Shown in pieces: positions 31,203 to 44,829 of a stretch of 64,000 nt of DNA. The stretch's first letter is position 1, and every line of letters begins with the position of its first letter. Made by a program: the position numbers and the translations under genes. Under the pieces are notes generated by a model. The model ran no database searches. It had not been told where the DNA came from and was given only the letters and a program-made list of their open reading frames with translations. Source of the DNA: Amblyomma americanum (taxonomy: Eukaryota; Arthropoda; Arachnida; Ixodida; Ixodidae); the NCBI RefSeq assembly GCF_052857255.1, contig NC_135505.1, positions 66,436,149-66,500,148 of the forward strand, written 5' to 3'.

Positions 31203-32789
31203 ACAGATTAAATGCGCATAGAACATGAGCGTTGGATCTGATCGCCGCACCATGTCAAATTAAAGCATGGAATGTTTTTAGTCGAACAAGAAACGGTCTA
31301 TAAGGAAAAAAGATGTAAGCATTTGAATTCCGTTTTGAGCGTAGACTGCTAAGTTTAATCTTTTTACTTGATGTATTTGCAACACAAGAGAAATCGACCA
31401 TTATATAAATTTCCCGCCCCTCTATGAAGTCGGCATCTGCATCGAGGCACTTCACACAAAATTCTGAACGAGTGCCCCATCGCGACATACGAGCAAAGTA
31501 TAATCACCCCGCTGTTTTGGGGGCAGGAAAGGACGCGCAGTTATCAACACAGGTAGAGGGCGTAAGTAGGGTGTAATTTTCTAAAAGGGGGTAAGTGATC
31601 AGAAGCGTGCTCTTAACGGGTGGAAAGTTATTCCTAGGGTCCTCTAAAGGGTGAAAAAGTCCTCTTTGCATCTTTCTCACACCCTTTTTCATAGAGTGCA
31701 GTAAAGCCGAGTTCGAAAGCAGCTCTGCACCAATAGCACTGTGCACACATCATCCACTCTGGTACCGCTCATCTCCGGATCGAAAGGGACCGTGAGCAGA
31801 ATCAGCAACAAACGCTGTCATAACCCATGAGGCGCTTCAAGATCACCGCATTTTTATGATTACAATGAAAACCAAAATCGCACTTCAACTTCATATTGCC
31901 GAGCATTTGTCAAAGCGAAAAAAAAGAAACGGTAAAGGTTTTCCTAATATATATTTTGGTTTTTTATCAAGACTTGTTATGTCCAACTGGCTGTGCGGAC
32001 AATTTTGATCGCATAAACGGCGGCAACAGTTTTTTTTTTTTCGGGCCGCGCGTGGGGGGGGGGGGGGGGGGGTAACATCGATTGAAATGCTCATTGAAAA
32101 ACAGACTCATGAGTTGGCACATATTACTGATTCTACACTGCGAACTAGCCGTGATTTAAATGCGGCAATGATTCTTGTTCGTAATCGCGTAATACCATGC
32201 TGTCACAACCTACCCCGAAATGGCTAGCGGAACTTTTCAGTCACCCTTTCGTCACGCAAACATTTGCTGCAGACAAATGTCTGTACAGCTGACAGGAAAT
32301 GAAAAGAAATGCCGCTCTCGACGATACATCTAATCTGCACACAGATGTTTTCACACGGGTTACTCAGTGCCGCCGGCCAGTCGTAACCCGGACACCCATC
32401 ATCACAAAATGTACTGAATGGTGAATCACGGTGCAGAAGTGTGGCGGCGTAGAATTTTTCGCCGCAGAAACCAGTGCGACGGTCGTGCAGCAAAGATCGT
32501 GTCACGTTGCACACACGGCAGTTCTCCAGAAAAGCGCCCCAACGAATAGCGATCAAAATGCTAATGGATACGTAGCAGAAACAACATCGTGTGATTGCTT
32601 CGCTCGCAATCACTGCAACTGTCGCAACGAATGCGACTAGCTGCACAAGGCCACGATCATTCAAGCATTCGGAAAGCACGGGAACTTTCGCAGGTGCACA
32701 TTTCGCACCCTTGACGTAAAACCAGTCGATCCGACCTCAGTCACGTTCACTAGGCGGACACTTGTCACTGTGCTATACTGCTCATGCAA
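31203..32789. other. No recognisable gene; contains a run of 19 G at 32054-32072
   Basis: Short open frames only, the longest (32224-32679, minus) without a recognisable domain. The G run follows a T run and the word CGGGCCGCGCGT. Confidence 0.4.
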
Positions 32790-33539
32790 GCGCACCAAAT
32801 TCACCGTGAGCTGCTGTGACTCCCCAACGTCTTAGATCCCTACGTTTGGTGCAGAATCTACATAGCAAAGGCTTCTCTATACGCTTTCAATGGGTGCCCT
32901 CGCACATACGTGTCTTACGCAACGAGTTAGCAGACAGTCCTCGCCCATACAGCTCTCTCCGGGATTCCAGTACATGGAGTCCCTCATGAAGTCAAGCAAA
33001 TGTTCAGAGATGCGGTGTTGTGCCACTTCAGTTCTTTGTGGAGCTCTCCTCACACGCCATGTGTGACCAGGGGTCTGAAAAGGTACCAAGCCACCTTGCT
33101 GCACCGCGTTCGCAGGGATTCTGCTCGTACGCCGGCGTGGATGTATAAGACTGGCCTAGCGATGTCACCATTGTGTTCAACGTGTGGTGTGTGTGGTGAC
33201 ATAGAACATTACCTCTTGTGCTGTACTTTGTACAACGCGGAACGGGCTGTGTTATTCGCATCCCTCAAGAAGGCAGGAGTTCCTCACAGTTCTCTTCAGG
33301 GCATTGTTTTCCCGCGCGGGAGCCATTCGAGTAGAAGGGATGCTTTTCGCCTTCTTCTACTTTACCTGCAGGACACGGATTTGGCCTCCACATGGTGACC
33401 TCAGGAGTGTCTATTTGTGTTTTTGCGGACAGTGTTTCTATGATTTCTATTTAAGTGTCGCTACGGTGGAGCAATTGCCGGCAGCAACTGCAAGGCTAAT
33501 CCCACCGGTAGTTTACAACCACTGAACTCAACTCAACTC
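32790..33539 (+). pseudogene. 3' end of an RNase H-bearing LINE (I/R1-like)
   Basis: A frame from about 32870 reads F-Q-W-V-P-S-H-I-R-V-L-R-N-E-L-A-D, the end of an RNase H domain (W-V-P-S-H...N-E-x-A-D). After a frame change, 33000-33398 encodes a cysteine/histidine motif, C-S-T-C-G-V-C-G-D-I-E-H-Y-L-L-C-C, the C-terminal zinc-knuckle-like end of such LINEs. The copy ends in the tandem tail GAACTCAACTCAACTC at 33523-33539. The endonuclease and RT are missing, so it is a 5'-truncated insertion. Confidence 0.8.
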
Positions 33540-34229
33540 CCCGATGATCCTCGGAGCAATTAGGAACGCTTCCAAAACAGCTCTATATAAACACTTCGTG
33601 ACACCGCCAACGCCTAGGTGTTGCGTTGGTTCGAAGAGGCGCTCTGTAAACTCAATCGGCATACATTATTAGAAAATTCAACTAGTGCAACTGTCGCTCG
33701 CCACTGCTTCACGTGGCAAAATTCGCAGTCGCTCTGACCAATCTTAATATCAACATGTGGCCTATATAATATACTTCGCGACATAGCTGCTACCGCCTAG
33801 GCCTCACTCCCCACTTCAATCGACGGATGGCCATCTTGCCCGGCAGAAGCGAGGTGGAGGGAGGGGCGCGAGACGTCACTGACGTCACATAAAAAGCAGC
33901 CAATAGCTGCAATCTGGTCGCCAGCCGGACCCGCACTTCCGCATAAAAGTTGAAGTTAACTTCCCATTCGGTCTCCGGACGGGCGGACGCCTTTTGTCTT
34001 GCCTGAGTAGTCCGTCGTCCGCTCGACGTGCGGAAGGTGCAAAAGAGCAATCGTACAATGGCCCTTAATTTTTCAGTTCGAAAATAACATTCTCTAAATG
34101 TCAGGATAAAGTGAAACAGCATTATGCGTGCACAATAAAAAAAAACGCACTTATATATACAGCTTTCAGAGTGAAAGCTCTGCTCTAGCTCTTATACAAA
34201 GCTGAAAGTCATGTGCCGATTAAATTTCA
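33540..34229. other. No recognisable gene; weak duplicated segment
   Basis: CTATATAAACACTTCGTGACA near 33582 and CTATATAATATACTTCGCGACA near 33761, both followed by GCCTAGG, look like two old copies of one segment. No coding capacity was recognised. Confidence 0.35.
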
Positions 34230-34500
34230 CTTTCAAACAAAGAGAAGCCGAGGCTTGGCTCTGATGTCACGCCAAGTGACTTGCTACATCTCTCCCACTT
34301 TCCTGCTCCGTGGCTTCTCCACAGCTGCGCGCGGTGAGCAGACGGCGCTCGCTGACCTCGCAACTATCAAATCACGTGACTCGCTGCGCCTCTCCACAGC
34401 TGCGTATGTGAAGCAAACGGCACTCTCGACACTACCAGAAACCATGTGACGCGCCGTTTGCTACGTATAAATGTCGCTCGTGTGCTTACATTTTACTGTT
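34230..34500 (+). promoter_or_regulatory. Promoter-like region with a tandem duplication and TATA box
   Basis: CTCCACAGCTGCG followed by AGCA(G/A)ACGGC(G/A)CTC occurs twice (about 34317 and 34393) with repeat ATCACGTGAC / CCATGTGACG motifs. A TATA-like GTATAAATG stands at about 34465. Tandem upstream elements before a TATA box resemble a pol II promoter or an LTR U3. No gene follows that I can recognise. Confidence 0.35.
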
Positions 34501-36410
34501 TACCTTAACAGTACTTTCGCTCGTCTTACTAAGTTCAGGCGGTTTGAACGAGATAAATGTTTGTTTCCACGCGTTCTTGTCAACACTTAGAACGCGGATG
34601 AGAACCTTGTGGGGCGTTCTCCACTGATATTATTTCTGTCCGTAATTCGGTCTTCCCTGTCGTAGCCGCGCGTAGGCCTACGAGCTGCTGTCGTGCTTCA
34701 CCAGTTGCTGGATCTCGTGCGCCTAATTTGACTTACGGCGTGTCTTTACGACGGACCGCTGCAGCAATGGCGTTGTTCTGACTACGCTATGTCAAATATG
34801 TGTTGTGCATCCCGTACAAGTAGGAAGGTGTGTATTTCGCGAATCTGCAATGAACAAGACTTGTTTATTAGGTTATCTTTACTTTTTAAATCTATATGTT
34901 TATATTTGGCCCTATGCCAAAAAAAAATTTTCTCCATTAGATAAAGAAACAGTTAAGAAAAGTGCAGTTATGAAAAAACTTTCACTTGGCAAGTTTTTAT
35001 TTATGGTGCATTAGAAACGACCATTACTCAGGAGGGGTGATGTTTCTCTTTAGGTATACGAGGCACATTTGTGCTCAGAGCATACCGTGAAGGAAACTTC
35101 CTACCTCTTTGATGCCTCAAGTTGAACAGACACGGCTCCCCTGCCATATCCGTGCCTTCACCAAGGCCCAGTGCCATTGAATAAAAGTCAGCGTGGAGAA
35201 ACCCTATGAACTCATTACAAAGTTTGACCAAGAATGTCAGGTGCATCCAGTGATGTTTTTGGTGAATGCTGTTTAGTTGAGCAGGTATATATCAAAGACC
35301 AGTGACTGCCTCATCATGCCATTCCAGCTCAAAATTGTGGCAGACCTGACAAAAGAGCTTCACAGGACTGAAGATGGCCAATATTTCTACAGCTGTAACT
35401 GCGGACACACGAATTAACTGGAGTTGAGGCTCGTGCTCCGGTGTAGCGCAAGTATTCAACTTAAAAAATTGTCATATGTTGAACGATAATATTGCTGACG
35501 GTAGCGCAACAAGAAGAGAGAAAACTAAAAACTCTAAGCAACAAATAGGAGGGCGGGCGCAATAATGGAATAAAATTTCACTTTTGGATTGCTCTACACC
35601 TGCGTTTTGTGCCATAAATTCGAGGACATCGACATTGAAGAGCAACGAAAGACACCCTGAAAAATACAGGCTTGTCATCAGGCCCATCAAGCTAAAAAGC
35701 GTCCAGAGGGTCCATAGAACCAGTTTTTGAAGTCATTTGCTCATGGTGGTGTTATTCGTAGTAGAGATCATGAGGGCCATTACTATGCTCAAATATCGTG
35801 CAAAGGATGGGTGAAGATTCGTACTGGTTATCACTTCATGCCGGCATACCGAAGACGCGCACCCGCTTCCACCCCGTGACGTCATGAAGCGTGCACTGCG
35901 CCCTTGAACAGTCTAGAGGGTGTTGGGTGGACACATGCCGCATGCGGTCATGGATGTGCAAAGGGGAAAGAGAGCGAGCATCAAGCGAAAGGGTCAGGGA
36001 CTCCCGCGTGAAGAGGGTGTCGTGAACGTTTTCTCTTTGTGTTTCTTTTTCTTTTTAGTCAAGCCCTAGGTTCCTGGTTGTGCCCAATTTCCAGGGGCTG
36101 ATGTTGCCTGTAATTAAAACTTCTTTCGTTAAGCGAAGTCTAGGGCTGACCTTGGAGCATGATCGCCCTAAATCTTTTGTTTATGGTACCCTTAAAATGG
36201 GGCTAAAAACATTCGACATCGGTCTAGGTGGACGTTGCTTGCTTAGCACGTAATTAAAGAAGGGCTAGGCTTTAACCGAAATACTTCGGTCGGTAGGTAA
36301 GGTTTTCGAGTGTTACCTCTGTTGCGATTGCTTGTATTAACGGAGCGCTAAAGAGGATTCTCAGCTTGTGTTTTTATCGCGGGAATTCGATGTGTATGCT
36401 GCCAGCTTTG
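34501..36410. other. No recognisable gene
   Basis: AT-rich DNA with short open frames only; no repeat boundary was found. Confidence 0.4.
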
Positions 36411-36872
36411 TTAGAATCCTCGAAATATACCCTGTTGCGGCCGATTTCCCTATTCTATCCAATTAAACGTCCCGGACCGCTCCTTTTTTTTTTTTTGAAC
36501 TCACCTCCAAAAAGAGGAGTCAGCCAACGCGTGGATTGCCTTGCAGCCAGCTTTGTTGCCGCTTGCTCCTCTGCCTTCGGTGGAGTGATACCTAGCCATC
36601 GGCGAAAGCAAAGAGTGAACGCGTATTTGTATTTCCGAAGAACTTATTTTGGGCTCTGTAGTATGCAAGTGAAACTATTTATTTAAAAAAAAACCTGAAA
36701 GAAAGTAAAAGCGACAGCGAAGACACCACGCCACTGGCTGAAAGGAACTCCATGCTTTGGCAGACGCCTCCTTTTTTCGAAGGTGAGTTTAAAAAAAAGG
36801 CGGCAGCCGGTACGTTTGAGTCGATTTAATAGGGAAATCGGCCGCACAGGACCATAATTTGAAGATTGCTGA
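36411..36872. mobile_element. Foldback-like element with imperfect inverted repeats of about 145 bp
   Basis: 36411-36557 and 36730-36872 are imperfect reverse complements sharing TGCGGCCGATTTCCCTATT, AAACGT, a T run followed by GAACTCACCT, and CAGCCAG near the inner ends. About 170 bp separates the arms. No coding sequence and no clear target duplication were found, so the superfamily is unknown. Confidence 0.6.
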
Positions 36873-39539
36873 GAGAGATTTGATTGGGTTCCCGCGGGAC
36901 AAAGAAGTGTGCCGGCTGCAGAATATGCAGGATACCTACCGAAAGAAAAAGTCCTGCAAAAACTAACACTGAAAGCATGACAATCTAAAATATCAGTGGT
37001 TGTAATGCTGCATGCTAAAGTGATCAAGACGTTCTGGATCTGCTGTTGATTTGTCCAAAAAGCTCTACTGGCCGTTCATTCTTGAAAAACAAGTTGCAGC
37101 GTCTGTAAAAGCTCTTTTATGTATATCGCCCTTCTTGGCACACACCTGTGTTACATCCGGACTAGGGGTTGGCAGAGCTTTGCTATACGAGGTCACCAAA
37201 TATTCGCGCTGCGAATGCGTCTGCAAAATAATGCCCGTCAAGAACAAGGAAAAAGCAAATTTTTTCCGCTTGTACCAGAAAAAACACGTCGCTCCGAATT
37301 ATTCACAATATCTGCTTCGGTGTTCGCCTGACGGAGACTATTAGATCAAGTGGGTGTGCATGCATTTTTCACTTTGGCTGAGCTTATCACGCACATTCCT
37401 CAAAATCTCCTCCATGCGGATTCTATATTTCCGCTCCGGAGGGAAAGTAGCAGTCATGAAGCGCCTACTGAGCCTCGGATAGAATCCTGCCATCAGGGCG
37501 GGGACCGCGTCGCATGTTTGAGCAGCTTTCCTCGGCGCTACTGGAGATGTTTGGCTGGGGCTTTCGCCGAAACCTCGCTAAGCCCATTTTTCATATTCCC
37601 CGATCCTTCTGGTGACATTCCTTGAGCCATGCAACTGAAATGAAGCCATATGAAATATCAAGAGGAAGAACATTAAAACAAAAACAAAACAAAAAAGGAG
37701 GGGAATATATTAGCACATTAAAGTGCAGGTGAAGCATATACCGTCAAGTTTACTTTTCAAACATCTGTGTTAACACGCTTTTATCGCTTTAGAGTTCTCT
37801 TTTCATTCTTTGTTTCCCGAGACAGGAAATTATGGCACCCTGTCCGAGCTTTCGTCTACAACTGAAGAAGGGTATTTACTTAGGTTATTTAGATATACCT
37901 CTGTGACTTCTCTGTGTGCGTGCATGCTTATGTTCCAGTCGTGACCAATATTTACAGACGGAAGAGGGATCTGAAACAATAAGCTGTCGAGAGAACAGTA
38001 TCCAAAGACATATGGTGGGCGTTAATACTTTTTATGGTAGCGTTGCTCGAGGGAGAAGAAATAAGAAATGAAAAGGCTTCGGAACAGTTATGTGGTGTCT
38101 TCGAAAATACTTTTAATGATCACGGTAATGATCATAAATGAGCTCAGAGTCAGTCGTCGATATCTCTGCTAGCATAGCATATCAACTGCATTTGAAGCAT
38201 TATCCTATGTAAAAGCAACTGAATTTTAACGAAGACTGCGCATTATTTTGTTTAACAACGGTGTTACTCGAAGTGCACGAAACAGCACAACTGTGCTTGA
38301 ATTTATTTTTGTTTTTACTCGGTTAAGTGCACTTCTACCGCGTTTGTGATATCCACTCAGTTCGAATCAATATTTTTTTTTTCTCAGAACATCATTAGAA
38401 GACTGAATCCTGAGTGAATATATAGCAAGTATTTGAGGGTAGCGACTCTTTCCGGCCCTTTATTTTCAGGAGAAAAGCCTGTAAAAAGCATAGAGCTGGT
38501 ACTTCTGTGTCGATCTTGAACCCCTCACTTATCATGTGTCGTATTGACTCCGGGCGGTAGCCATTATCGAACAAAATGCATCAAGAACGGCGTAAACGAT
38601 TGCGGCAGTTCATTCGTAACCAAAAATAAGTGGTCTTTTGGCGCTGAGGGCGGACTTAAGGTAATGTAGTAATATTGGGCATTTAGAGTATCTATCATGA
38701 TAATGGTAGTAGTGAATAACGAATTATACACGCCAAAGCTATCAAGGAGTACAAGTAATATCCTCGAATTAAGCATCAGCCAAATAGCAAATGGCGAAAC
38801 CTTAGCGCATGGGCTGTTTTAAATCTTGGTCTCGTAATAAATAAATATAGTAATGTTAAATAGCCTACCCTCTTTACCTAAACCTCACAAAACATGCAAT
38901 AGATATCCTTGTGCGCTAAGCATGATTATCGTCCACTGGCACACAGGACGACCGAGGTTCGTGAGGTGTGAATGAGACTGTTCAACTTAAAGGGAGACGT
39001 GAGCTTGAGAGAAGATGGTAAATTGTAATGCAGATAAAACGAACCAATCAAATGGGCGTAAATCTGCATGAACATGAACAGCGTGAACAAGAACGCTAAT
39101 GAAACCAGCTTTTGAACCTTGCAAAATATTCCTGTAATGCTGCGCTACGAAGTCTTTGCACAGAAAATTTTTTTTAGAGCTGCTGGTTTCGAGCACTGTC
39201 GCACTACTTCAATTCTCAGTGAGGAACTCTCCGCAAAACATCACTCGTCCCATTTTGGCGATATGTATAACCTGCTGAATTTAAGTCGGCAATATCTGCG
39301 ACTTACTAACCGACCTTAGTTAGCTACCAATTAAAGCTTGCAACGAATTAAGTACACGAGTTAGCATACCTGTAGGCATTTCATTTCGGGAAAACTGAAA
39401 TCAAAGTGTTCTACCCGAGTCTATCTCGCCAAAGCGTCCGTACGCATCGCGGCTTTTTTGCCCGCCTCGGCCCCGATCTCCTTCTCCTTTGAGTATGGAC
39501 ATCTAACGAGCCTGACCTGTACATATGCCATCGAGTAAA
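36873..39539. other. No recognisable gene
   Basis: AT-rich DNA; none of the short open frames shows a known domain. Confidence 0.4.
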
Positions 39540-39755
39540 TAGAATATTTGCATATAGTAGCTCTCTCTCTCACCTGTCCTTTCCGCCTGTCCCCTCAAGT
39601 CTTTCATTTCATTTCTCCAGGCTGCCTGCTATCCCTTTATTTCCGCCGCCCCAGTTCAGGTGCTTCCCGTAGCGATGGCAGATGCCGGGGCTAGCAAAAA
39701 CCTTTTCCTTCCTTTTTATTATTGTTTTAAATAAACAATAACTACTACTACTATT
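39540..39755 (+). repeat. 3' end of a LINE or LINE-dependent repeat
   Basis: A pyrimidine-rich block with CTCTCTCTCTC and TTTCCGCCTGTCCCCTC is followed by GTAGCGATGGCAGATGCCGG, a TTTTATTATTG segment, AAATAAACAATAA and a tandem ACT tail at about 39738-39752. The layout (3' region, AATAAA, short tandem tail) is that of a LINE terminus; no coding part is present. Confidence 0.55.
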
Positions 39756-42700
39756 CTCGGCCTCTCTATATCAGTCAGCAGCATGTTTGCCTTAATAATT
39801 TTTTTTGCTGGTAATCTCGGAGGTGGGGAGGGAGGGGGTTAGAACGAGTGCTTTATGGTGTAAGTAATGTGGAGGCACTAACTTGTGTATCTCGTCCTGC
39901 AAGGCTTTTGCTGGCAGCTTCCGTAGAGCGTTAGTCCTCTGACCCACCGAATGTTCTCAGCTCTGGCTGTCCGCATACGTGCAACATTCAAACATTCAGT
40001 GCACGACACTCAACATCGGCTGTAGCCATTAGGTCCCTGCCACGCGATTGACGTGCCATACCGCCAATGGCGGCTTTATTATGCCTAATGTCCTGAATTT
40101 GCAGCGGTGGAAAACTAGATTTTAAGAATGGAGAGCAAAGAAATCTGCAACTTTCTGCGAAAAGCATGTGAAGCATAGGGTGCAGAATTTTCTTCGGAAC
40201 AAACGAACTCAGCTTAATTATTCCAAGAAATGGTTACAAATTTAAAGTATACAGACGAAAAATAAAGATGAATGGGAGGAAGAAACTATGTTAAGTGGCA
40301 TGTTTATTAGAACTATTCATAGGCAACATATATAATAAATAAGAAGTGTAGACTGTGATTTACTTCCTTATAATGCGTAATCCCTAGGCGGTGATGGAAA
40401 ATGCAAGTGACAGAACGTTATCACGCACCAAAGAATAAATATTCGAAAAGAACGAAATGTAGAAGAGAAATAGCGCTGTTGCGTGAAGCACGAGTGCCTG
40501 CAGTAAGTAGAGGGATTATGTACTAATGCGCACTACAAGAAAAAGAACAAAAGATGATGATGAAGGCTTATGCCATCTGCTTTACATAACCCTGCGCATT
40601 TTTCATTCTGGAACTTGTCCTTAAAATGTATCTCGTTTGTTTATTGAATTGTATCCCCCACCCCTATGTTGTACTCTCCCCATAAGAAGTCTTTAGGGGT
40701 GACATAAATTATTAAATATAAACGCACTTTATTGAATGCCCTAATCCTGAATGCAATTTTTTTCCAGATGAGTAATGTTGGCAGGCACGCAAAATATTTT
40801 TTTTTGCATGCGTTGTTCAAGGTCAACTGTGTTCTGCCGTTAGAGGTAGCTCGCGTGTGTTTGACGTCCTGTTTTTTTTTTTTTGGTGGTCACATGATTC
40901 AACCCTTCTGTACGCTGGGTCACGTAAAGATATGCAAGCGCCCCTATCAATATGCAGATACCATAAATCATCTCAAGCCTGACCTACAAAAATTTGGCAC
41001 ATTATAGGAGGCAGTCCCCACGGTTGTGGCAAAGGCAGCCACCGCTTATCGTTTTTGCCCCCAGCTAACTTCCCATGGGCGCCATACGCGGTGTCAGACT
41101 AGACCTTCGTCCTCATTGCTCCAAACTTATCGGCGCAGAAGAAAACATTAAGAAAAACAAAGCTTTAAAAAAATCTGGCCCTGCTTTCATGACGCATACC
41201 CCCGAGATCTCCACTCGGCCTAGGGGTACCCTTTCAGCGTCCTTATGTGAAAGGGGTGGCCTCAGTGACGGAAGGAACAGGTTCGCTGATAAACGAACCA
41301 CTTATCTCTAAGAAAAGGACATTCGCGGGCTGGCTTTGAAAGCTCATCCTCCAGGAAGGTTCGCCAGAATTGTTAAAAAAAAGTGTAAGGGATGTGCCAG
41401 GAGGAATACAGGAAGCTGTTCCCACCGCTCATTTATTTGTGTGGTTATTTCCCGTTGACAGGCCACGCTGGCGATGAATCATCCACGCACGGTGACGACG
41501 GCGACAGCGGAGTGCAAAACGGAAAGAAGAACGCAAGTTTAGGTCGTTGCTTTTTGCAGGTCCGTGGTTGTCAGACAGGTGCCTAAGAACACAAAAAATG
41601 TGGAACGGAGGGTGAGGCTTGTGATCGACCAGGGGTAAAAGGGCTTAATTTTTGTCTTAACATTTATCGTCAGCTTGCATCTCTAAACGTATTCGAAGGA
41701 GAGGTTTGCAGAAATTTTTTCCATAGGAGATTTATTAGCATCCTGTTTAACCGCGTCGCGCTGAAGAAATTTTGTTGACTCTGCAATGAACATCTGCAGA
41801 GAATGAACACACCAGGCTATTTCCTAGGGACTGCTTTTGCTGAGTACTTTTCCTTGCCCAGCACGCTGTGCTGCCTGAAGGCGCTCGCGGAGCCTTGCCT
41901 CATACATCGTAAGGGGAGGGCATTCTAACTGAGGTACTTCTACTAATGAATGAAAAATCAACAACAGTGAAACCAAGCCTGTCCCCATCACCCATGCACT
42001 CATCTGCATCATCTAGGGCCAATCCGCACATCAGTAACTTAACAAGCACTAAATGCTAATGCAGAAAACAGCTGCACATCTCTATGTTAAAGAGAGTTCT
42101 TTTCAGGCTAAGTTTGTGCTAAGAAGAAATTAAAAAAATTCTCTTTGCACATAATTCCTCTCTTATACCATAACACATTGCAGGCTGCATTTAGCAATTT
42201 CCTATATTTTTGCGTGATGACCTGCATTCATGAATTTTGTTACTCAGGACTAAATTATTAACTCGTGTTAATGGTTTGACCATCCATATACATAGCAACA
42301 AAAATATACGTTAGCGTATGCTACTACTAGCTTGGGCGTGCATCGAAGGTAAAACACAGGAAACCTAGCCCGACTCAGGGAGAAAGTGGTTATTATGCTA
42401 CTCAGCGTACGACATTAGTAGTACTTTTGAATAAGGTCACATGCGATAAAGATCGACCTAAAAGTAAAGATTAAACAACATGCAAATGAATACTTTTCCC
42501 CGACGTTATTTTGCACCCTTTTGAGAACTTAATTATTGTATCATGGTGGAAAATACTCAAACCCTGTGACATGTCGTTTCATCTCGAAGGTCAGACGCGC
42601 GAAAACACCATTGAGAGCGTAGATACTTCTAATCTCCTGAACAAATGGCATTGCTCTGGCCTGCTCGTCTTGCCTCATACTTTTTTTTTGCCTTCTTGTC

Positions 42701-43818
42701 TTTGGCTCGGACTTTTCTCCTGTCTCTGTCTTCGAGAAATATAGTGGACATTTTGCCCTCTGGCCTTCCATCGGTATGGAAAGTCTCCCTCTTTCTTTAG
42801 TTTTGCGGCAGAAAGCCGGCTTTCGTGTCCTGTTTAATGGGCCATTGCAGAACGGCGCGGAATTATCTCTTCCGGAGATGTACGAAGGGATCTCGGGGGA
42901 ACCGCTTTCTTATTTTCCGTGGCAGAGGTTGGTGCGCGCGTCAGTAGCGCTCAGTCCCTCTGCGCCTCTGAGCACATCAGAGACGGACGCGGAGGCCGAA
43001 ACGTCTGGAAAACTGACCACAGCAACTCGATAAAACGCTGCAGGCATGGGCTTCGAGGTGAAACAATTCGATAGTTGGTAGATATATAAGCGTTGGGTTA
43101 AAACGATGTCGATGTGCGGAACGTTCTCCGCAATAGATGACGGTGCTGCCGTCTGTGTGTGATATCATGTCGCAACTGAAAAATATCGCGTTCGCCACTT
43201 GGTAAATGACAATGCTGTCCAATGAGCTGGGCAGTGTGTCCTGTCGAGAATATACAGGGCCAGCCACACATGGCAGCAAGTCCTGTGCGTGTGACTTTGC
43301 TGCTTTCGCAGAGCGAGCTGCCCTCCACTCGCGTAGAGAGTGTGACACACAGTGTGACCTGGTCCGACACGCTGACAATGGACCAGCTGAGCTATATGGC
43401 AGCGCTTTGCTTTGCTGGAAATGCAGAAACATGCGCGCAAGTGTGCCGGCTAAGTGCGGTCCGCCCTGCAGCCCGTTTGGCCGCGTGATGACTTGTTCGG
43501 GTAAGCTTGGTACCAGCGGTGGCTGCAGTGGATGTCCTCGAAAGTTGGGGCACGCTGGACAGATGCCGGCGTCACTTCTACGGCCTGCAGGAAGACTAAG
43601 TGTTTTGCAGTTTTCTTACTATCGAACGCGGCATTTTCGGTCAGAAAATTATTGCTCAGCGGAGCACTGCAAACACACGGAAGGCGCAGACCTCTAATAA
43701 TTCAGGAAGTTTGGCCACCACCCTGGTCATTTTAGCTTGTTTCACTGACCGCACCGTTGGGCCATACACAGATACCATCAAAAAGAACTGTTTCGACTAG
43801 AGTGCAACGTGTTTTCAA
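39756..43818. other. No recognisable gene
   Basis: Short open frames only. Overlapping frames at 42977-43697 on both strands reach 150-160 codons but show no domain, no splice pair and no codon preference I can defend. Confidence 0.4.
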
Positions 43819-44633
43819 TCTGCGGCGCACTGATTTTCAAGAAGGACTGTCGGCATGCCGTGCGGCATCCGCTATTACACTCCACATGCCTTCTTTAACA
43901 GCTCCACTTGTTGCATGCTGTAAAATGTCCCAGACTCTAATTCATTACCGTAATTATTGTTCTCATTCTTGAGGTGCAATTTCTTTCTAATAAGCACGTA
44001 ATGTGCCGTTCTGAGCTTTCTCTTTTCTTCGCTGCTGCATGCATATACCTTCAAAAAGAACTTTGGCACGCACAACTTCCTTTACTCCTGTTGGTTCGGC
44101 AGCAAAATCTTCGCCCTTCAAAAGCCAGAGATTACATCATCAATTTAAAGAGATAGTTTAAAGTGTAGTACTTATCGGAGTGTTAGAATGAGGTCTCCTG
44201 TGAGGTGTGTCTCTGCCGCTTGCGATTTCGCATTCATATTTTTGATATATGTTATTTTGCTGAAAATATGCTTGAATACCTGATATGATTTTTTTATTAA
44301 TTAGCTCAGTAGCAAGTCGCACAGAAAAACCTTAGACGAGTCTTTTTTTGCTACATTTTCCGAGTTTCTTTCCTTCACTGACCGCATTTTTGTAGAACGA
44401 CCAAGATGCTTTCCATGTAGCCAGTTTGTGCAGTTGAAATTTGTCTAGTTTGTCAATCCTTTCGCCTAATAAGGGCGACGCCATTGGTGTGGAAGATGGT
44501 TTACGTACGCGTTGACTTCACTACTGCCATGAAATCACTCACTTCGTGAGATGTAAAAAATATCCTCTCCTTTGTTGCCGTCTTCGACATGACAAATATG
44601 TAAAACAAAACCTAAACCGAATGCAAGTGGAAC

Positions 44634-44829
44634 ATTTCATTTCATTTCATTTATTGAAGCCTTAAGGGCCCGTGGGCATTACATAAGGCGGGGGAAAGAA
44701 CAGTGTGTACAACATATGGTACCAGCTCAACACAAACAAAAACAAAAAGCAATGAAACGATAAATTAAAATTTAAAAAATTAAAGAAGATTGTAACACAG
44801 GATCAGATTATTTGATGAAGCTGAGTACA
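44634..44829 (-). repeat. LINE 3' untranslated region and (GAAAT)n tail, left arm
   Basis: Mirror of 62991-63186. On the minus strand the LINE ends with AATAAATGAAATGAAATGAA. Short tandem 3' ends are typical of the CR1/L2 group and serve as the template start for target-primed reverse transcription. Confidence 0.8.

Noticed and set aside
42977..43697. Overlapping open frames up to 163 codons on both strands
   Set aside because: Mutually overlapping frames without recognisable motifs; probably chance in GC-richer DNA.
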